Positions 20,057 to 32,121 of a DNA stretch of 64,000 nucleotides are shown piece by piece. Each line of letters begins with the position of its first letter. Position 1 is the first letter of the stretch. Source of the DNA: Hyaloperonospora brassicae. Its lineage: Eukaryota > Oomycota > Peronosporomycetes > Peronosporales > Peronosporaceae. The stretch lies in contig CANTFL010001109.1 in assembly GCA_947650285.1 (NCBI GenBank), positions 124,001-188,000 of the forward strand, in the 5' to 3' direction. The notes beneath the pieces were generated by a model that saw only the letters and a program-made list of their open reading frames with translations, did no database searches and was not told where the DNA came from. A program made the position numbers and the translations under genes.

Positions 20057-22672
20057 CTACGACTTCACGGCCAGATTCATCAAGTGCTCCATAAACACCT
20101 TCAGACTCACGTCGTCCGTGAAAATGACCTCGCCCTGCCCATCCATGCTGTTGTGCGTAACACTCGGGTTGAGCTTGGCCATCAGGAAACGCGACTGCGA
20201 CTTATGCTGGTCGCACACGACGTAACGCGGAACAGGAAAGCGGGAGTCCATGATAAGCTGCGCGTCAGCCTGAGGAGCTTCCAGCAAATTCTTGAAATTC
20301 TCGTGAGCAGGGTCCTCGTGGAACTTCTGGTCACGCCACGCGGCGATCGTGTCGCCGTGGAACACCACCACGTAAAAGAACGAGTCTAGCAGCAAGATCG
20401 TGTCGGATCGGACGCTAGCAGCATCCAGCAGTGCCGGCACGGGGGGTCCGTTGAACGAGTACGACAACAGCGACGGCTGGATCATGACGAGCGAGTTTGT
20501 CGTACTCTCGCGCAGCAGGCAGTGACGGTAATACGAACTCTCATCGGGTGAGTAGCCGAACACGGTCAAAAACTGCGAACGGCGCAGATGGAACATGAAC
20601 TGAGGAAAGATGGCGAACTCAGGCGATAGGCGGAAAGACGATGGGTCGTCCTTGCGGTAGTCGGCAAAACGGGCAGCCAAACGAATCAGTGACCGGTCGA
20701 TCCAGCGCATTATATCGAGCTGCTCCTCGCCCTGCTCCGAGCGATGTACTGCGATACGTGCTAACATCACGGCGGCAGCCTCCTGGTCAAAGCCGCGACC
20801 GAGCGTCGCTGTATCACTTGAATCCACAGTCCAGGGACCACAGATCGTAGTCACACGCGTTCGGTAACGACCGCTTGCGTGCTGGTATCGCGTGATCAAT
20901 TGAATGTAGCGAGCCTTACCATGCGCCAGCGGAGTCTGGTTCGAAATGTCAAAGTAAATAGCGATGGTGGTGTTGGGATCGATACCGCCCATCGACCAGG
21001 CGTTGGTGCCACCTACACCAATTTCCACCTCGGACACATTCTTCGGAGCTGCACCTTGGCGCTTCAGTGGAGCGCAAGGGCCAATGGCGCCTGCTACCTT
21101 GAACTCGCGGCTCGTAAGCACCTCCACCGAAGCTGCAAATGCCATTGTCAACTGCTCCTTGTCGCAGTCAGCTGCTTCGTCCGAGAACTTACTGAACATG
21201 CGCCGGAACGACTCGCGGAATACAGACTGACCGAACGAGTCGGCAAGTACAATCACACCGCCGGTCTTTTGTACACAATCCGCCATTTCCATCACACCAC
21301 TCTGATCGAGGGAGCACGCAAAGATATCTACGACGTGGCTAGAAGCTACACACCGGGCTGCGAGGTCGTTGTAGTGCGACAGCGCCTTCTTTGTAAGCGG
21401 CGCCTTGTCCTTCTGCAAGTCCGTGTGCGAACGAATGTCCTCCTTGCGGTCGCGACTGACGATGGCACCTGGGCCGACGGTTGGAGGTCCACCAACGAAC
21501 ATCATGATACGGGCTCCTTGGCCGCGGAACGTAGCTTCCAAGAGCCCCACACACACTGACATTGCAACACCTGTGCAGCGTTGTGGTCGCTGGTCGGCTG
21601 CCACGGGCCAAGGGTCGCGCTGCAAATCTTCCAAAATGGATTCAAGCGTAAAGCCGCATTCGAACACTGGAAGCAAGAAGCGGGCTGCGTTGCTCGTTTG
21701 CTGCTGAGGCTGTCCTGACATCTCCTGCTGTCGTTGCTTGCGCGTCGCAGCCAAACCCAGCATGTCGAACACTTGCTGCGCAGTGAAGTCCTTGTTGCCT
21801 CGAAAAACGTGCGACTTCGGCACTTCCGGGAACCCTAGCTCGTGCACGTGTACCATCGTACCAAAAGTGACGAGACCAATGAGCGCGTCCGGCGGCAGTT
21901 GATTGAGCGTTTGCTGGATCGAGTCCCTTAGTTCCTCCAGCTCATCCTCAGGCACACATGTGTCGATACAAAAGACAAAGACAGGGGGTCCAGCTTGACG
22001 GTTCTGCAACTCATACTCAAGGGTCGTGTACTGCGGGATGAGCTCGGCAGGCAGGTTTTCTTGCGTAATGTTCTCCGCATAGTGTGGAGGAAACTGGTTG
22101 CGCGTCACACAAAACGGACACACCCAGAGCTTGGAGACAAAGTCCACCTGACAGTAAGGATTCAGCACAGCAGCACAGGCCTTGCAATGAATGGGGTCGT
22201 ACTCCACAGCAGGCGGCATACCGTCAATAGGCTTCAGCGGCTGGTACAGACACCCGATAGGCATGACACATCGTGTCTGTTCCAGTTTAGTACAGGGCCA
22301 TGAATTCCACGAGAAACGCACGCCGTCCTTGGCCTCCATGGCGTGGAAGTCCCACTCCTGGGGCTGCATGCCTGGCTGGTAGGCGCCTTGTTGGCCATAC
22401 TGATCGTAGTCTTGGGGTTGCTGCTGCTGATGACCGTATTGATCATACGCTCCCTGCTGACCGTACTGCTGCTGCTGCTGCTGGGGGTCGTAAGCTCCTT
22501 GTTGTGAATGCCCATACTGCTGCTGCTGCTGCTGTTGGGGATCGTAGCCTCCCTGTACCTGCTGCGGTGCATACTGCTGTCCGTATCCGGCTTGTTGCTG
22601 GTCATACTGTTGTGGCTGCTGGCCGTAGCCGTCCGGTTGCTGGTCGTAGCCGCTGTAGCCGCCTTGTTGCAT
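20057..22672 (-). CDS. SEC23: SEC23, COPII coat GTPase-activating subunit
   Basis: Single exon, 871 residues from the ATG at 22672 ([10 protein letters not shown]). An upstream in-frame ATG at 22852 would add 60 residues, but that segment does not look like protein; it remains an alternative. Residues 1-105 are rich in Gln, Tyr and Gly with poly-Gln runs. The SEC23 core begins at about 107 with [14 protein letters not shown]. The zinc finger has CKAC (163-166) and CPFC (185-188), followed by [12 protein letters not shown] trunk/vWA-like region carries VFRGNKDF. The C-terminal gelsolin region contains [16 protein letters not shown], matching the segment that holds the GAP arginine in known SEC23. 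It acts with SEC24 on SAR1-GTP at ER exit sites. The family is about 765 residues; the extra length is the Gln-rich tail. Confidence 0.93.
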   Translation of the reverse strand: MQQGGYSGYDQQPDGYGQQPQQYDQQQAGYGQQYAPQQVQGGYDPQQQQQQQYGHSQQGAYDPQQQQQQYGQQGAYDQYGHQQQQPQDYDQYGQQGAYQPGMQPQEWDFHAMEAKDGVRFSWNSWPCTKLEQTRCVMPIGCLYQPLKPIDGMPPAVEYDPIHCKACAAVLNPYCQVDFVSKLWVCPFCVTRNQFPPHYAENITQENLPAELIPQYTTLEYELQNRQAGPPVFVFCIDTCVPEDELEELRDSIQQTLNQLPPDALIGLVTFGTMVHVHELGFPEVPKSHVFRGNKDFTAQQVFDMLGLAATRKQRQQEMSGQPQQQTSNAARFLLPVFECGFTLESILEDLQRDPWPVAADQRPQRCTGVAMSVCVGLLEATFRGQGARIMMFVGGPPTVGPGAIVSRDRKEDIRSHTDLQKDKAPLTKKALSHYNDLAARCVASSHVVDIFACSLDQSGVMEMADCVQKTGGVIVLADSFGQSVFRESFRRMFSKFSDEAADCDKEQLTMAFAASVEVLTSREFKVAGAIGPCAPLKRQGAAPKNVSEVEIGVGGTNAWSMGGIDPNTTIAIYFDISNQTPLAHGKARYIQLITRYQHASGRYRTRVTTICGPWTVDSSDTATLGRGFDQEAAAVMLARIAVHRSEQGEEQLDIMRWIDRSLIRLAARFADYRKDDPSSFRLSPEFAIFPQFMFHLRRSQFLTVFGYSPDESSYYRHCLLRESTTNSLVMIQPSLLSYSFNGPPVPALLDAASVRSDTILLLDSFFYVVVFHGDTIAAWRDQKFHEDPAHENFKNLLEAPQADAQLIMDSRFPVPRYVVCDQHKSQSRFLMAKLNPSVTHNSMDGQGEVIFTDDVSLKVFMEHLMNLAVKS

Positions 22673-22934
22673 CGCCAGCGGAGGGGGGGGCTGCTCGTGA
22701 CGGAATCCACGCGTTTGATGAGAGCGTTGGCAGCGTCTGTGGAGCACGCAAGTTGGTGTGCGCCACACGACACGGCGAAATCTATTCCGACAAGGAGGGA
22801 CACTATTCCTACGAGGAAGGACACTGACGTGGGGCCCGGAACGCATGAGCATGTATTGCTTTAGTTTACATTATGTACAAAGGCGAATGTGCACCGCCCC
22901 TCCCTGCGTGTTACTGGTGGCTACATCGATAGAG

Positions 22935-23555
22935 TCAATTCACTGGCATGTACAGCTTGCTCTCGATGCGGCGTTCCTCCCGCCGTCGACGGAGAAACGT
23001 CGCCACTTTGCTCAGACTCACGTACACACCAACTGCAAAGAAGGGCAGGACGATTGCCCATGTTGCCGGGTGAGCCAGCACTCCTGTCAGGCTCGACAGC
23101 GACTCGCTCGACTGCACGTGGCGAGCAGCTAGTGCGTTATCCGAGCGCAGTGGAGAGCCAGCCTCATTGTGGTGTCTCGAGTAGTAGATATTAATTTCCA
23201 TTGAAGAGTCTTCGTCTCCCCCGTCGTTCCTGAGCGCCTTCAGGTGCGCGGACTGCACGGATGCGGCCGTCGTAGACGCTCTCAGTTCACCGTCCGTGGA
23301 TAGCGCGTTCACACAGTCAACAGACAACACGTCCGCATGAGCGCTCATGCAGAGCCGCACCGCGCTTAGTGCGTCAATGATCTTCCGGGGCTCGACCAGG
23401 TCTGGAGCTTCGCGGAGCAGAGCTATCACGTTGGCCTCTTTTTGACAGAAGGCGACCGCATCTTGCGCACACACGGGACTAGTGGCAGTGATCATATGGG
23501 CTGCCAGTAACGCGCTCGCGTCGTCCAGTGACTCCGTGTGCGCTTGCGGCTCCAT
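22935..23555 (-). CDS. small C-terminally membrane-anchored protein, function unknown
   Basis: 206 residues from the ATG at 23555. Not recognised as a known family. The N-terminal region has paired cysteines (VCAQDAVAFC, LCMSAHADVLSVDC) spaced like a Cys-rich helical repeat. A hydrophobic segment at about 166-188 (WAIVLPFFAVGVYVSLSKV) is followed by a basic tail, RRRREERR, and the C-terminus. The frame stays open upstream to a TTTATTTGCAG sequence ending near 23595 that resembles a splice acceptor. An additional 5' exon, perhaps with a signal peptide, is therefore possible, but I found no convincing donor. It lies 262 bp upstream of SEC23 on the same strand and is divergent from the MINDY gene. 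Confidence 0.6.
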   Translation of the reverse strand: MEPQAHTESLDDASALLAAHMITATSPVCAQDAVAFCQKEANVIALLREAPDLVEPRKIIDALSAVRLCMSAHADVLSVDCVNALSTDGELRASTTAASVQSAHLKALRNDGGDEDSSMEINIYYSRHHNEAGSPLRSDNALAARHVQSSESLSSLTGVLAHPATWAIVLPFFAVGVYVSLSKVATFLRRRREERRIESKLYMPVN

Positions 23556-24051
23556 CTTGCGGTTTACGCTGGAAATGGCGAATGCTAACTGCAAATAAAC
23601 CTCAGCAAAGACGCGTCGTCTTTTTCTGCTATCCCTATTGAGACGGCTACTAGGGCTGTGGTCAAATCGATGCTTGCGGGAAGTTGTTAGACGACAAGTC
23701 TCTTCTTAGCACGACCACAACTTTAAGCGAAAAGACATGCAGTGGCATCGTCTGCCACAAACAGCGACTGCAATAGTAACACCAGATGTAAAAAGAGTCG
23801 GACTTTATGCTCCATTTGCCATGCGTTAGGTCTTCAATAGTGACATGTGGCTGCGTCTTTTTCCACGAGATGGTGGTCGTCAGACACTAAAAGCGGTCCA
23901 ACCTGGACCTGCGTAATTACGTGCCACGAGAATGTTCTCCCTTCTTCGATGTGGGCATGCCGTTTGCGTCGATTGGGCGTAAGAAGCGTAAATAAGGTGC
24001 GCGGTGTGGCACAGCGTCAAGTCGACCTTTCGCGATGGCACGACCACTGCC
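23556..24051. promoter_or_regulatory. divergent promoter region
   Basis: About 0.5 kb between the start of the membrane protein gene (-) and the MINDY-type gene (+). It must carry both promoters unless an upstream exon lies here. No core promoter motif was clear enough to mark. Confidence 0.4.
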
Positions 24052-25650
24052 ATGTCATGTGCCCCACACGAAGTAATTGTCAAACACAACATGAGTATCT
24101 TGTGCAGCGCAGACGTGCGCGAGCTGCAGTGTCTGCTCTGGCCAGCGCTAGACGCCGGCGCGGTGTCCGATGACATCCAACGATGGTATCAGCAAGGCTT
24201 TGAGTTCCAGACGCGGGAGGGCTTTACGCTCGGACTCGTGCAGCACCACGGCGGTCCTTGCGGCGTGCTGGCCGCGGTCCAAGCCGAGATGCTGCGACTC
24301 TTCCTCTTCGTGCGTCACCACGAACCAGAGATCCGAGACGGTGTCGATCTGCAACTGCTAATCAAAAGAGAAGTGCCTGATGACGCTGCGAGGCAACGGC
24401 TGCTGGCAGAGGCCATGGCTTCGCTGCTAGTGCAATGTGCCGGTGAGGGGCAAGTGGTGCGCGTGGTAATACAAGTCAAAGAGGACACGTACAGAGAGAG
24501 TGTAGTACCAGTTGCAGATGTAGGCGCATGCCGTTCGTCTTTTAAACTTGTAGAGATTCTTCTGCAGGACATGTCATCATTTTGCTGTCCGCACGGCGTC
24601 ATGAACTTCACGTTCAGCGTGCTTCGAACGAAGTGTGTTGCATCTGTGCGCAACGAAATGGACAGCCCGACAAACGTCTTAACGGGCGCTTTTGGACACT
24701 GTACACAGGAGCTACTGAATCTGCTACTCACGGGCAAGGCTGTGTCCAACGTCTTTGACGGGACCGTCGCAATGGGCGACTCGGGTCTGTTTTTGCACGG
24801 CGTGTCACAGCGGGCGCGAATCGGCTACTTGACGCAGCTAGAGGCGTTTCGATACTGTCAAGTTGGCAGTTTCTACAAGTCGCCACAGTCTTCCGTATGG
24901 GTGATTGGCAGCTCGTCGCACTTTAGCGTCGGGTTCGCATTGGACGCCCGGCTGAGCGAGGAATCAGCCTCCGCACAGCTTTATCAGCGCGTGCATCGAG
25001 TCTTTAGTCAATTTGACCCGATGGAAACCGGTCTGATGAAATCAGAGTCATTGGCGAATTCGCTAACGCAGTTGGGAGTGGATTCTGCACTTATTTCGGA
25101 CGAGCACTGGATGGCGCGACTTTTAGCTCGACTCGAGGAAGACATCGGTCTCATACTCTGGGATGAGTACTGGAAAGTCATTTCGGTGCTGCTACACACG
25201 AACGACTTGGACTTGGCTTTGTCTGGATGCTACGACGCGAACGTCGCAAAGTCAGAGCACCATCCGATTCTACGCTCTGACTCTGACATTGCGCGGGAAC
25301 TGCAACGACAGTTCGACGCTGAAGAAACAAGAGACCCGGCTAACTCTTCTGCGTCCATGTCGCAACCGCTTCCATGTGAGCCAGTTGCGACTCCACAAGT
25401 GTCATTTGACTGGTTTTACTACAACGGGCTCGGAAGCAAGGATGGCTGTAGTACTGGAAAAAGCCCTGAACTTACAAAGTGCCGTGTGACGCTCGAGAAA
25501 CAGGTGGAGTTTATTGGCAAATCGGTACCATTTGGATATTCTGGATCAAGTGGTGGCCACAGCTCGTTTTCACTCGAAGAAATCATGAGGACAAAGTGGC
25601 CAGACGCCCGGATCGATTGGCTGGGCTCTCCAGTACCAAGCATTGACTAG
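24052..25650 (+). CDS. MINDY-3/4-type deubiquitinase with EF-hand-like segment
   Basis: Single exon, 532 residues from the ATG at 24052; a second ATG at 24091 is a plausible alternative. LGLVQHHGGPCGVLAAVQAEML contains the family's Cys box with catalytic Cys70 (GGPCGVLAAVQ). A later VWVIGSSSHFSVGF supplies the conserved His. An EF-hand-like helix-loop-helix with loop DPMETGLMKSES lies between them and the C-terminus, as in MINDY-3 (FAM188A/CARP). SDIARELQRQFDAEE resembles a ubiquitin-interacting helix. The terminal RTKWPDARIDWLG follows the family pattern. Known role: Cys protease trimming Lys48-linked ubiquitin chains. The EF-hand favours MINDY-3, while the Cys box reads closer to MINDY-4, so I leave the subclass open. 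Confidence 0.85.
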   Translation: MSCAPHEVIVKHNMSILCSADVRELQCLLWPALDAGAVSDDIQRWYQQGFEFQTREGFTLGLVQHHGGPCGVLAAVQAEMLRLFLFVRHHEPEIRDGVDLQLLIKREVPDDAARQRLLAEAMASLLVQCAGEGQVVRVVIQVKEDTYRESVVPVADVGACRSSFKLVEILLQDMSSFCCPHGVMNFTFSVLRTKCVASVRNEMDSPTNVLTGAFGHCTQELLNLLLTGKAVSNVFDGTVAMGDSGLFLHGVSQRARIGYLTQLEAFRYCQVGSFYKSPQSSVWVIGSSSHFSVGFALDARLSEESASAQLYQRVHRVFSQFDPMETGLMKSESLANSLTQLGVDSALISDEHWMARLLARLEEDIGLILWDEYWKVISVLLHTNDLDLALSGCYDANVAKSEHHPILRSDSDIARELQRQFDAEETRDPANSSASMSQPLPCEPVATPQVSFDWFYYNGLGSKDGCSTGKSPELTKCRVTLEKQVEFIGKSVPFGYSGSSGGHSSFSLEEIMRTKWPDARIDWLGSPVPSID

Positions 25651-28600
25651 TCGGAGTTGCGAAGTGCGGTCTGAAGGTTATCAAAGCACGCAGATGTGTC
25701 ACGCATGTTACAAAAAGCGTCATAATGCTGGATGCTAGTGCAACGAACGGACAAAACGTGGCTGTTCCTATGGATGTCATGGTTGTGGTACATCACGCGC
25801 CACTGGCGTTGTATTGACTATATGGCGCTACGAGTCGTCGAAAATACAGCAAGTATGCGGTAGCCAGCAGCCAGCGTGCAACAACTAATTGCAAAATTAA
25901 TTTCGGACTAACAACAGACAAGTTTGTTGCAATAAGATGCTACACAACAGCGAGTCAAAGCCTAGTTATTACTCGTAACGCTTGCCCTACACGCATTGGT
26001 GCAAAGAAATGCTTGCTTCTCGATTAGCATCTATTTGCGAGCAGGTAATGTCAGCCCATTAGGTAATAGCGGCTTCGTAACGAGCCTCAAAGGTGGCTGC
26101 GGCGATGGTAGCAACGCAAGCCCGACCTCAAATAAGTCGATTCGTTCACTTAGCTTCCAATAGATCTCGCATGACAGCAGGATTAAGCTTACATACAGGG
26201 ACTGCCTTCCCCGCGAAAATTCTATCGACATGTTGAGGACTGATCAGAAATCCGACACGTCATTGCGCAAAGCGTACCACAATAATCTGCCCACCACGTC
26301 GATACCCACCGCGGTGCATCGTGGTCATAGCGACAAGTAATCTCATTCTGTAAGACGTGTTCGAGTCGATGAGCTCCCTTATCGATCGCTTTTGCACTAC
26401 CCGTCATGAAGCTGTCAAGTTGACCTTTGCCAAGCCCATATCATGGCACAAGCAAGGACGCTGTAACTGTCAAGCGAGAATCCCAACAATAATGCACACT
26501 AAAGCTGCGACCGGTGTATCATCTGTTTCCTTGCTTTTCGTTTCGGGGACAGCTAGATACACTTGATGAGCAATTGCATCGCTTATAGTCTGCTCATGTA
26601 TAACAAAATGGCTAATGTAATGCATGATGTCGATTCAGCTGCCAAATTTAGGATCGCAAAAAAATGGTAGTGCGCCTATTGCGCGGATCACTTACTGAAC
26701 TCTGGAAGCGACCGCAGGCGGCGGACTTTTGCGACTAACTATCCTGACGGCTTTCTCACAACAACTTATAGCAAGCCATAAGCTATCAATCGCTATCTTG
26801 GTAATCTGATTATGCAGCTACCCTTTCGCTTGCCATCGGTAAAAATAGTACGCAACCATATCCACTGAACCCTTAGCCGGGAATGTAGCGCATTTGCCTT
26901 TTCGTAGTGCCTACGCCTTTTCTGCTTGCCAAGCTAGGATCGCTTCTGTACTGACTGAACGACTCGGTAAACACAATCGTATGTTTCTCGTTGCATTATT
27001 TCTTGATCCGGTGAGGGAAAGCACGCTTGACGTCAAGTTACAGCTGACAATTGTTGCTGACGTAGATCATCGATCATGCTTACAATTACAAGTGAGACCC
27101 TACCTATTGATGGCACAAGCCTACGCGCTAGCCCCTGCTCGTTCCGGTCGATTCTACACCACAATCTGCACGGCAAACTAGTGGATCAACGATGGCTACA
27201 TATACCAGCTGCCGATTCGAAAGATGCTTCACTTGCTAAGCATCGGCCAGCGACAGTGCGGAACCACCACTTGTAACCTATGGCAGTCGAAAGCACGCGC
27301 ATCAACTCAGCGACCGCGGTTCTGCAATGTCGTTTCGCTCTGCGCTTCAGCATTCACCAATTTGGGCTCATACCGCACGCGCATCGAATCGCTTACGTGA
27401 AGACATGGGATACAACATGGAAAGAATCGTGTCCGCCGGCCCTCACATTGGTGCTTGTGCAAATAGAAGAAGCCACGACTACTTGAAATGAACTCTTAGA
27501 AGTGCAGGAAACGCTCTACAGATAAGTCGACTTTCTTGATGGATAAAGAAGAAAATTAAATTAGATGCAAACTCAATCATCGTGAGCTACTTTGACGCCT
27601 TATGTACACTTACTAGGATGAGGCCACTGCGGGTACTCTCAATGTTGAGTCCTTCTTTGATGTGACTCAGTCTTAAACATTGATGAATAAGTGACCAACG
27701 GATTGTGCATTGTCAACTTTGGGCTCCTGATCATCTTGGAAAACAGACTACAACCATGCACCCTTCACATATTGCACGTTTGCTAATGATTGCGAATGCA
27801 TATCAGCAACGTAAGAAACTGTTATCATCACGACTGATATCGACTGCTGTGTGATTACCCAGCTAATAGAGAAGCGACTGGCACTGGAAAATAATGCATT
27901 GGCGCAGATTTGTATGCCCGTAAGAGTTTGGAAGCAGTCCAGACAACAAACCCTCGACGTACTAGAAGCCCGTCCTCACTTTCAATATATTTCAGGTAGA
28001 CCAATCTCGTTCATATTCAAAACAGCATTCGTAGTCAGAATCAAATATTACATCGCGTGGTCACGCAAGGCAAATCTAGGCCAGCACGAAATCATATACC
28101 ATCTTGCGGGGTCATCGATTCTACCCCTTGATCAATCGATACTTTCAGCATCACATTGAGCGTCAAGTGAGACTCGGTCGCAACTTAGGAGGTGATCGAA
28201 CGTCGACGAGGAAGGCGATTTCCAACGACAGCTGTGACGTACTGTCGAATTTTTGAATGGGCTTGTACGCTGATAGGGTCCGAGCGAGAATACGAACGCA
28301 GGGCGATTGGCGAACTCCCCATAAGAAACAAGACTGGATAAATGGAGGCGGTCAAAGGCCTATTTTTGTCTCTACATGCTACACGTCCTATCACCTGACG
28401 CCATAACTAGCGTAGACTTGAAAAGGAGGACCACGAGGGTATGGACAGCCATGCACACACCACAACTAACACCGATAGATCCGTCTAGTGACGAGCACCC
28501 CCAATCATCTAAGCCTCGTGGCACACTATTCTGTACGACGTGTATGTGGCGCTCTTTCTTAGCAAGGCTGGATAGCATTTTCACCACCGAGGTAAGAAAG

Positions 28601-29044
28601 GTGTTTATCAATGCGACATCAATGGACAGTAAGTGTGTATACCATTCTAACGCAATGTATGACAGGATTTTGCGGATTGGCTGTCGGCACAAACGAGTGG
28701 CGCACTCAGCCACACCCCATACTTACTGCACGATCGAGCCGTCAGTATCTGGAGAGCTCGCAATGCCGTCCGGTAGTTGATGAGAGGTTTTATTCTGTGA
28801 GGGCTTGTAATCAGGAAATATCGGCTGAATAAAGGTGGCTTCGCAAAAAAGGGTGTGGGCCCAACCGCGCTCTTTTTTTGCATGTCAACTTAGGGCTTTG
28901 CCTTCGGTAATTCCACCAGCCGAACCGGTTACAGCTAGATGGATACATTCGAGATTGATGGTCGTCCGATCCCGCACCACGAACGGCTCGACCACTTTCG
29001 TTCGTTCCCACCAGACGAGTGAGTCATCGCTGGCCTCGTCCGCC
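25651..29044. other. gene-poor spacer
   Basis: About 3.4 kb with no frame longer than about 135 codons and no recognisable domain. Probably old, decayed repeat DNA plus the upstream region of the sulfate-activation gene. No tandem or inverted repeat stood out. Confidence 0.5.
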
Positions 29045-32000
29045 ATGAGCAACGCCCTGTACGCGTCCGTGAGGCAGGACGACGCCCTCGAGGGCGCCGC
29101 GCCGACGCCGACGCTGCGGCCCGTCTCGTCTTTTCACGTGGCCCCAGTCACGATACGCGACGCGCGACCCTCAAGAAAGTTCTATTGGCGGTGCTAATCG
29201 CTACGCCGTATCTCGTGCTCGTCGCGCTGCTGACGGGCGCGCGCACCCGCACCGACTATAGCAGCACGAGCGCTTTTGACCTGTACAGTTCTTCCAATGA
29301 GATGCAGACCAGAGACGTGTGCGTTGCTGCGCGCCTGCAGAAGCTCAAGACGCAGCGCGACGTGTACTACGACTCGTCTCTGCTCTCCCGTGCGCAGCGC
29401 TACGCAGCGTTGCAGCAGAAGGGCGCGACGCTTTGGTTCACGGGACTATCAGGCAGTGGAAAGAGCACGATCGGACGGGCGCTGGAGCAGGAGCTGCTGC
29501 GCCGACGCAAACACGTCTACCGACTGGACGGAGACAACGTGCGTCTCGGTCTGAACCGAGACTTGGGCTTTTCGGAAACGGATCGGGCCGAAAGTGTGCG
29601 TCGTGTGGGCGAAATATCTGTGCTGTTCGCTGAGGCGGGTGTGATTACGCTCGTGGCGCTCGTGTCGCCCTTCCGCGCTCCTCGGGATGAGGTGCGCGCG
29701 CTGCACGAGAAGATGGACATTCCGTTCTACGAGGTGTTTGTGGACGTGCCAGTGTCAGTAGCTGCTGATCGTGACGTCAAGGGCTTATATAAGCGGGCGA
29801 TCGAGGGAGAGATTAAGGAGTTCACAGGTATCTCGTCGCCGTACGAAGAACCGCAGAATCCGGAGATTTACCTGAATACGTCGAGACAGTCGCTTGAGAA
29901 CGAGGTCAAAGTCATTCTGGACAAGCTGGAAGTAGACGGACTGCTCACTGGAGTGACAGAGCCAGCTAGCGGGTACCCTGATGTAGCAGCATCGCATGAA
30001 GGAAACGCTACCGCGACATTCTCGATGCTGGTCGCGGACCAACCGCGTAACTTGAGCTCTCACGATTACGATGCACTACCTCGTGTGCTTCTACGCCATG
30101 AGGACGTGCACTGGCTGCAGGTGATTAGCGAAGGATGGGCCGCACCCCTGCGTGGTTTCATGCGTGAGGGTGTCTACTTACAGTCCCTCCACTTTAGTAG
30201 TGTGCTGTATGGCGCAGACAATCTCACTGTCAGTCAGCTGACCCTTTCCAGGCCCACTAACTTTTCCGACTACTCAAATGAGTTTGTGTCGGAAGGTCGG
30301 CGTGTGAGCATGCCGGTACCCATCGTACTTCCGATCAACGACGCTGCAAAGACGCGCATTGGCGCATCGAGGCTCGTAGTGCTTGTAGGTCCGTCTGGCG
30401 AGGAGCTTGCGTTGCTAACGGACCCTGAAATATACGACCATCGCAAGGAGGAGCGTATCGCACGAACGTTTGGTGTCATGGACAATGGCCACCCTTATAT
30501 CGCTGAGATTTTGAAGTCGGGTGAGTACCTGCTCGGCGGTGAGATTGAGCTGCTGGCCCGCATCGAGTACAATGATGGTTTGGACACGTACCGCATGACC
30601 CCAATGGAACTGCGTGACCGTTTTACGGAAATGGGCGCCGATGTTGTGCTTGCTTTCCAGACGAGAAATCCAACCCACGCTGGTCATGCGTACCTGATGA
30701 ATAACGCCCGCGAGCAGCTTCTCGCACAAGGCTACGAGAACCCTGTACTGTGGCTGTCTTCTCTTGGAGGCTGGACGAAAGAAGACGATGTGCCTCTTGA
30801 CGTGCGTGTGCGTCAGCATGAAGCAATCATACAAGATGGTATGCTTGACAAAAATAGCACTGTTCTATCTATATGGCCCTCTCCGATGATCTACGCTGGA
30901 CCTCGCGAGGTGCAATGGCACGCAAAAAGCCGCAAGAATGCTGGTGCAAGCTTCTTTATCGTGGGACGCGATCCTGCCGGCATCAAGCGCTCAGATGGCG
31001 AAAAGGACGATCTTTACGCCGGCGACCATGGTCGTTTTATTCTTCATATGGCACCAGGCATGGAGGGCTTCAACATTCTGTCGTTTCCGAAGGTGTACTA
31101 CGATGTGCGGGACCAAACGATGAAGCCGATGGAACTCAGCCGTGAGCTGGACTTTCTGTCGATCTCGGGCTCTCGTATGCGCGATATGGCGCGTAAGGGT
31201 CTGCAACAATGCAAGGGTGGTATAATTCCAGCAGGCTGGGAAGATGAACCGACGTGCGTGCCACAGGGGTTCATGGTCAAGTATGGCTGGGATGTCATGG
31301 TCGATTACTATCAGAACACCAATAGTCCGCGCTGGGTTCCGTTTGGCGTGCAATTTTCGAAGCCTGTCGTTGATACGACACGTTCGTTCACGTCAGTCGG
31401 TACGTATGGTCGCACTGACTACAAGCTTTACTTCAAGAACGACAAGGGCGAAAAAGTATCTCCATGGCACGACATTCCACTCTACTCGATGGACTCAACG
31501 AACAATCGCTCATTTAATTTCATCGTCGAGATCCCGAAGGGAATGGCGCACAAAATGGAGGTAAATAAGGAGGAACAGTACAACCCAATCATGCAGGACA
31601 CGACACACAACGGCACTCGTGGCCGTGACTATCTATACGGAGTTCCGTTCTTCAACTATGGCCTTTTCCCGCAGACGTGGGAAGATCCGAGCGTGAAGGA
31701 CGAGAGCGGGAATGGTGGTGACAATGACCCGCTAGACGTCATCGAGATTGGTGCGAAGCAGTTGCCCATGGGCTCGGTGATCCCAGTCAAAATCCTTGGT
31801 TGTCTAGAGCTTGTTGACCAGGGCGAAGTGGATTACAAGATTTTGGCACTGTCCATGGATGACGGGGACGCCGGGAAGATAAATAGTGTAAGTGACTTGC
31901 AGAGCGTGAAGCCTGGTGTGTTGGATGCGTTGGTAGATTGGCTCACGAAGTACAAGATTCCGGAGGGCAAGTCGGCCAATGTGTTTTCTCATGCTAGACC

Positions 32001-32121
32001 CACGTCTGCAGATGCCGCCGTCGAGATTGTGGCGGAGACACATGAGCGGTGGCAGAAACTTCAGGCAGGAGAGGTCCGGGTCAAAGATCAGTTCTGGCTC
32101 AAAACTAGGTCTACAAACTGA
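29045..32121 (+). CDS. trifunctional APS kinase - ATP sulfurylase - inorganic pyrophosphatase
   Basis: One long frame encodes three enzymes in a row. The APS kinase has P-loop GLSGSGKST at about 98-106 and the DGDNVR segment. The ATP sulfurylase has QTRNPTHAGH at about 503-512 and VGRDPAG. The soluble pyrophosphatase has the metal site DNDPLD at about 857-862. Together they make APS, phosphorylate it to PAPS and pull the reaction by removing pyrophosphate. This fusion is known from stramenopiles. A hydrophobic segment (VLLAVLIATPYLVLVALL) precedes the kinase, suggesting a signal anchor. The 5' end is uncertain, because the ATG at 29045 is in another frame. My model uses exon 29045-29068, a 107-bp GTGAGG...CAAG intron and exon 29176-32121 (989 residues). 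A one-base deletion near 29168 or a start at about 29302 are alternatives. Confidence 0.88.

Noticed and set aside
20879..22864. Plus-strand frames of 226 and 175 codons antisense to SEC23
   Set aside because: Overlap the SEC23 core and the antisense of its poly-Gln region; composition is an artefact.
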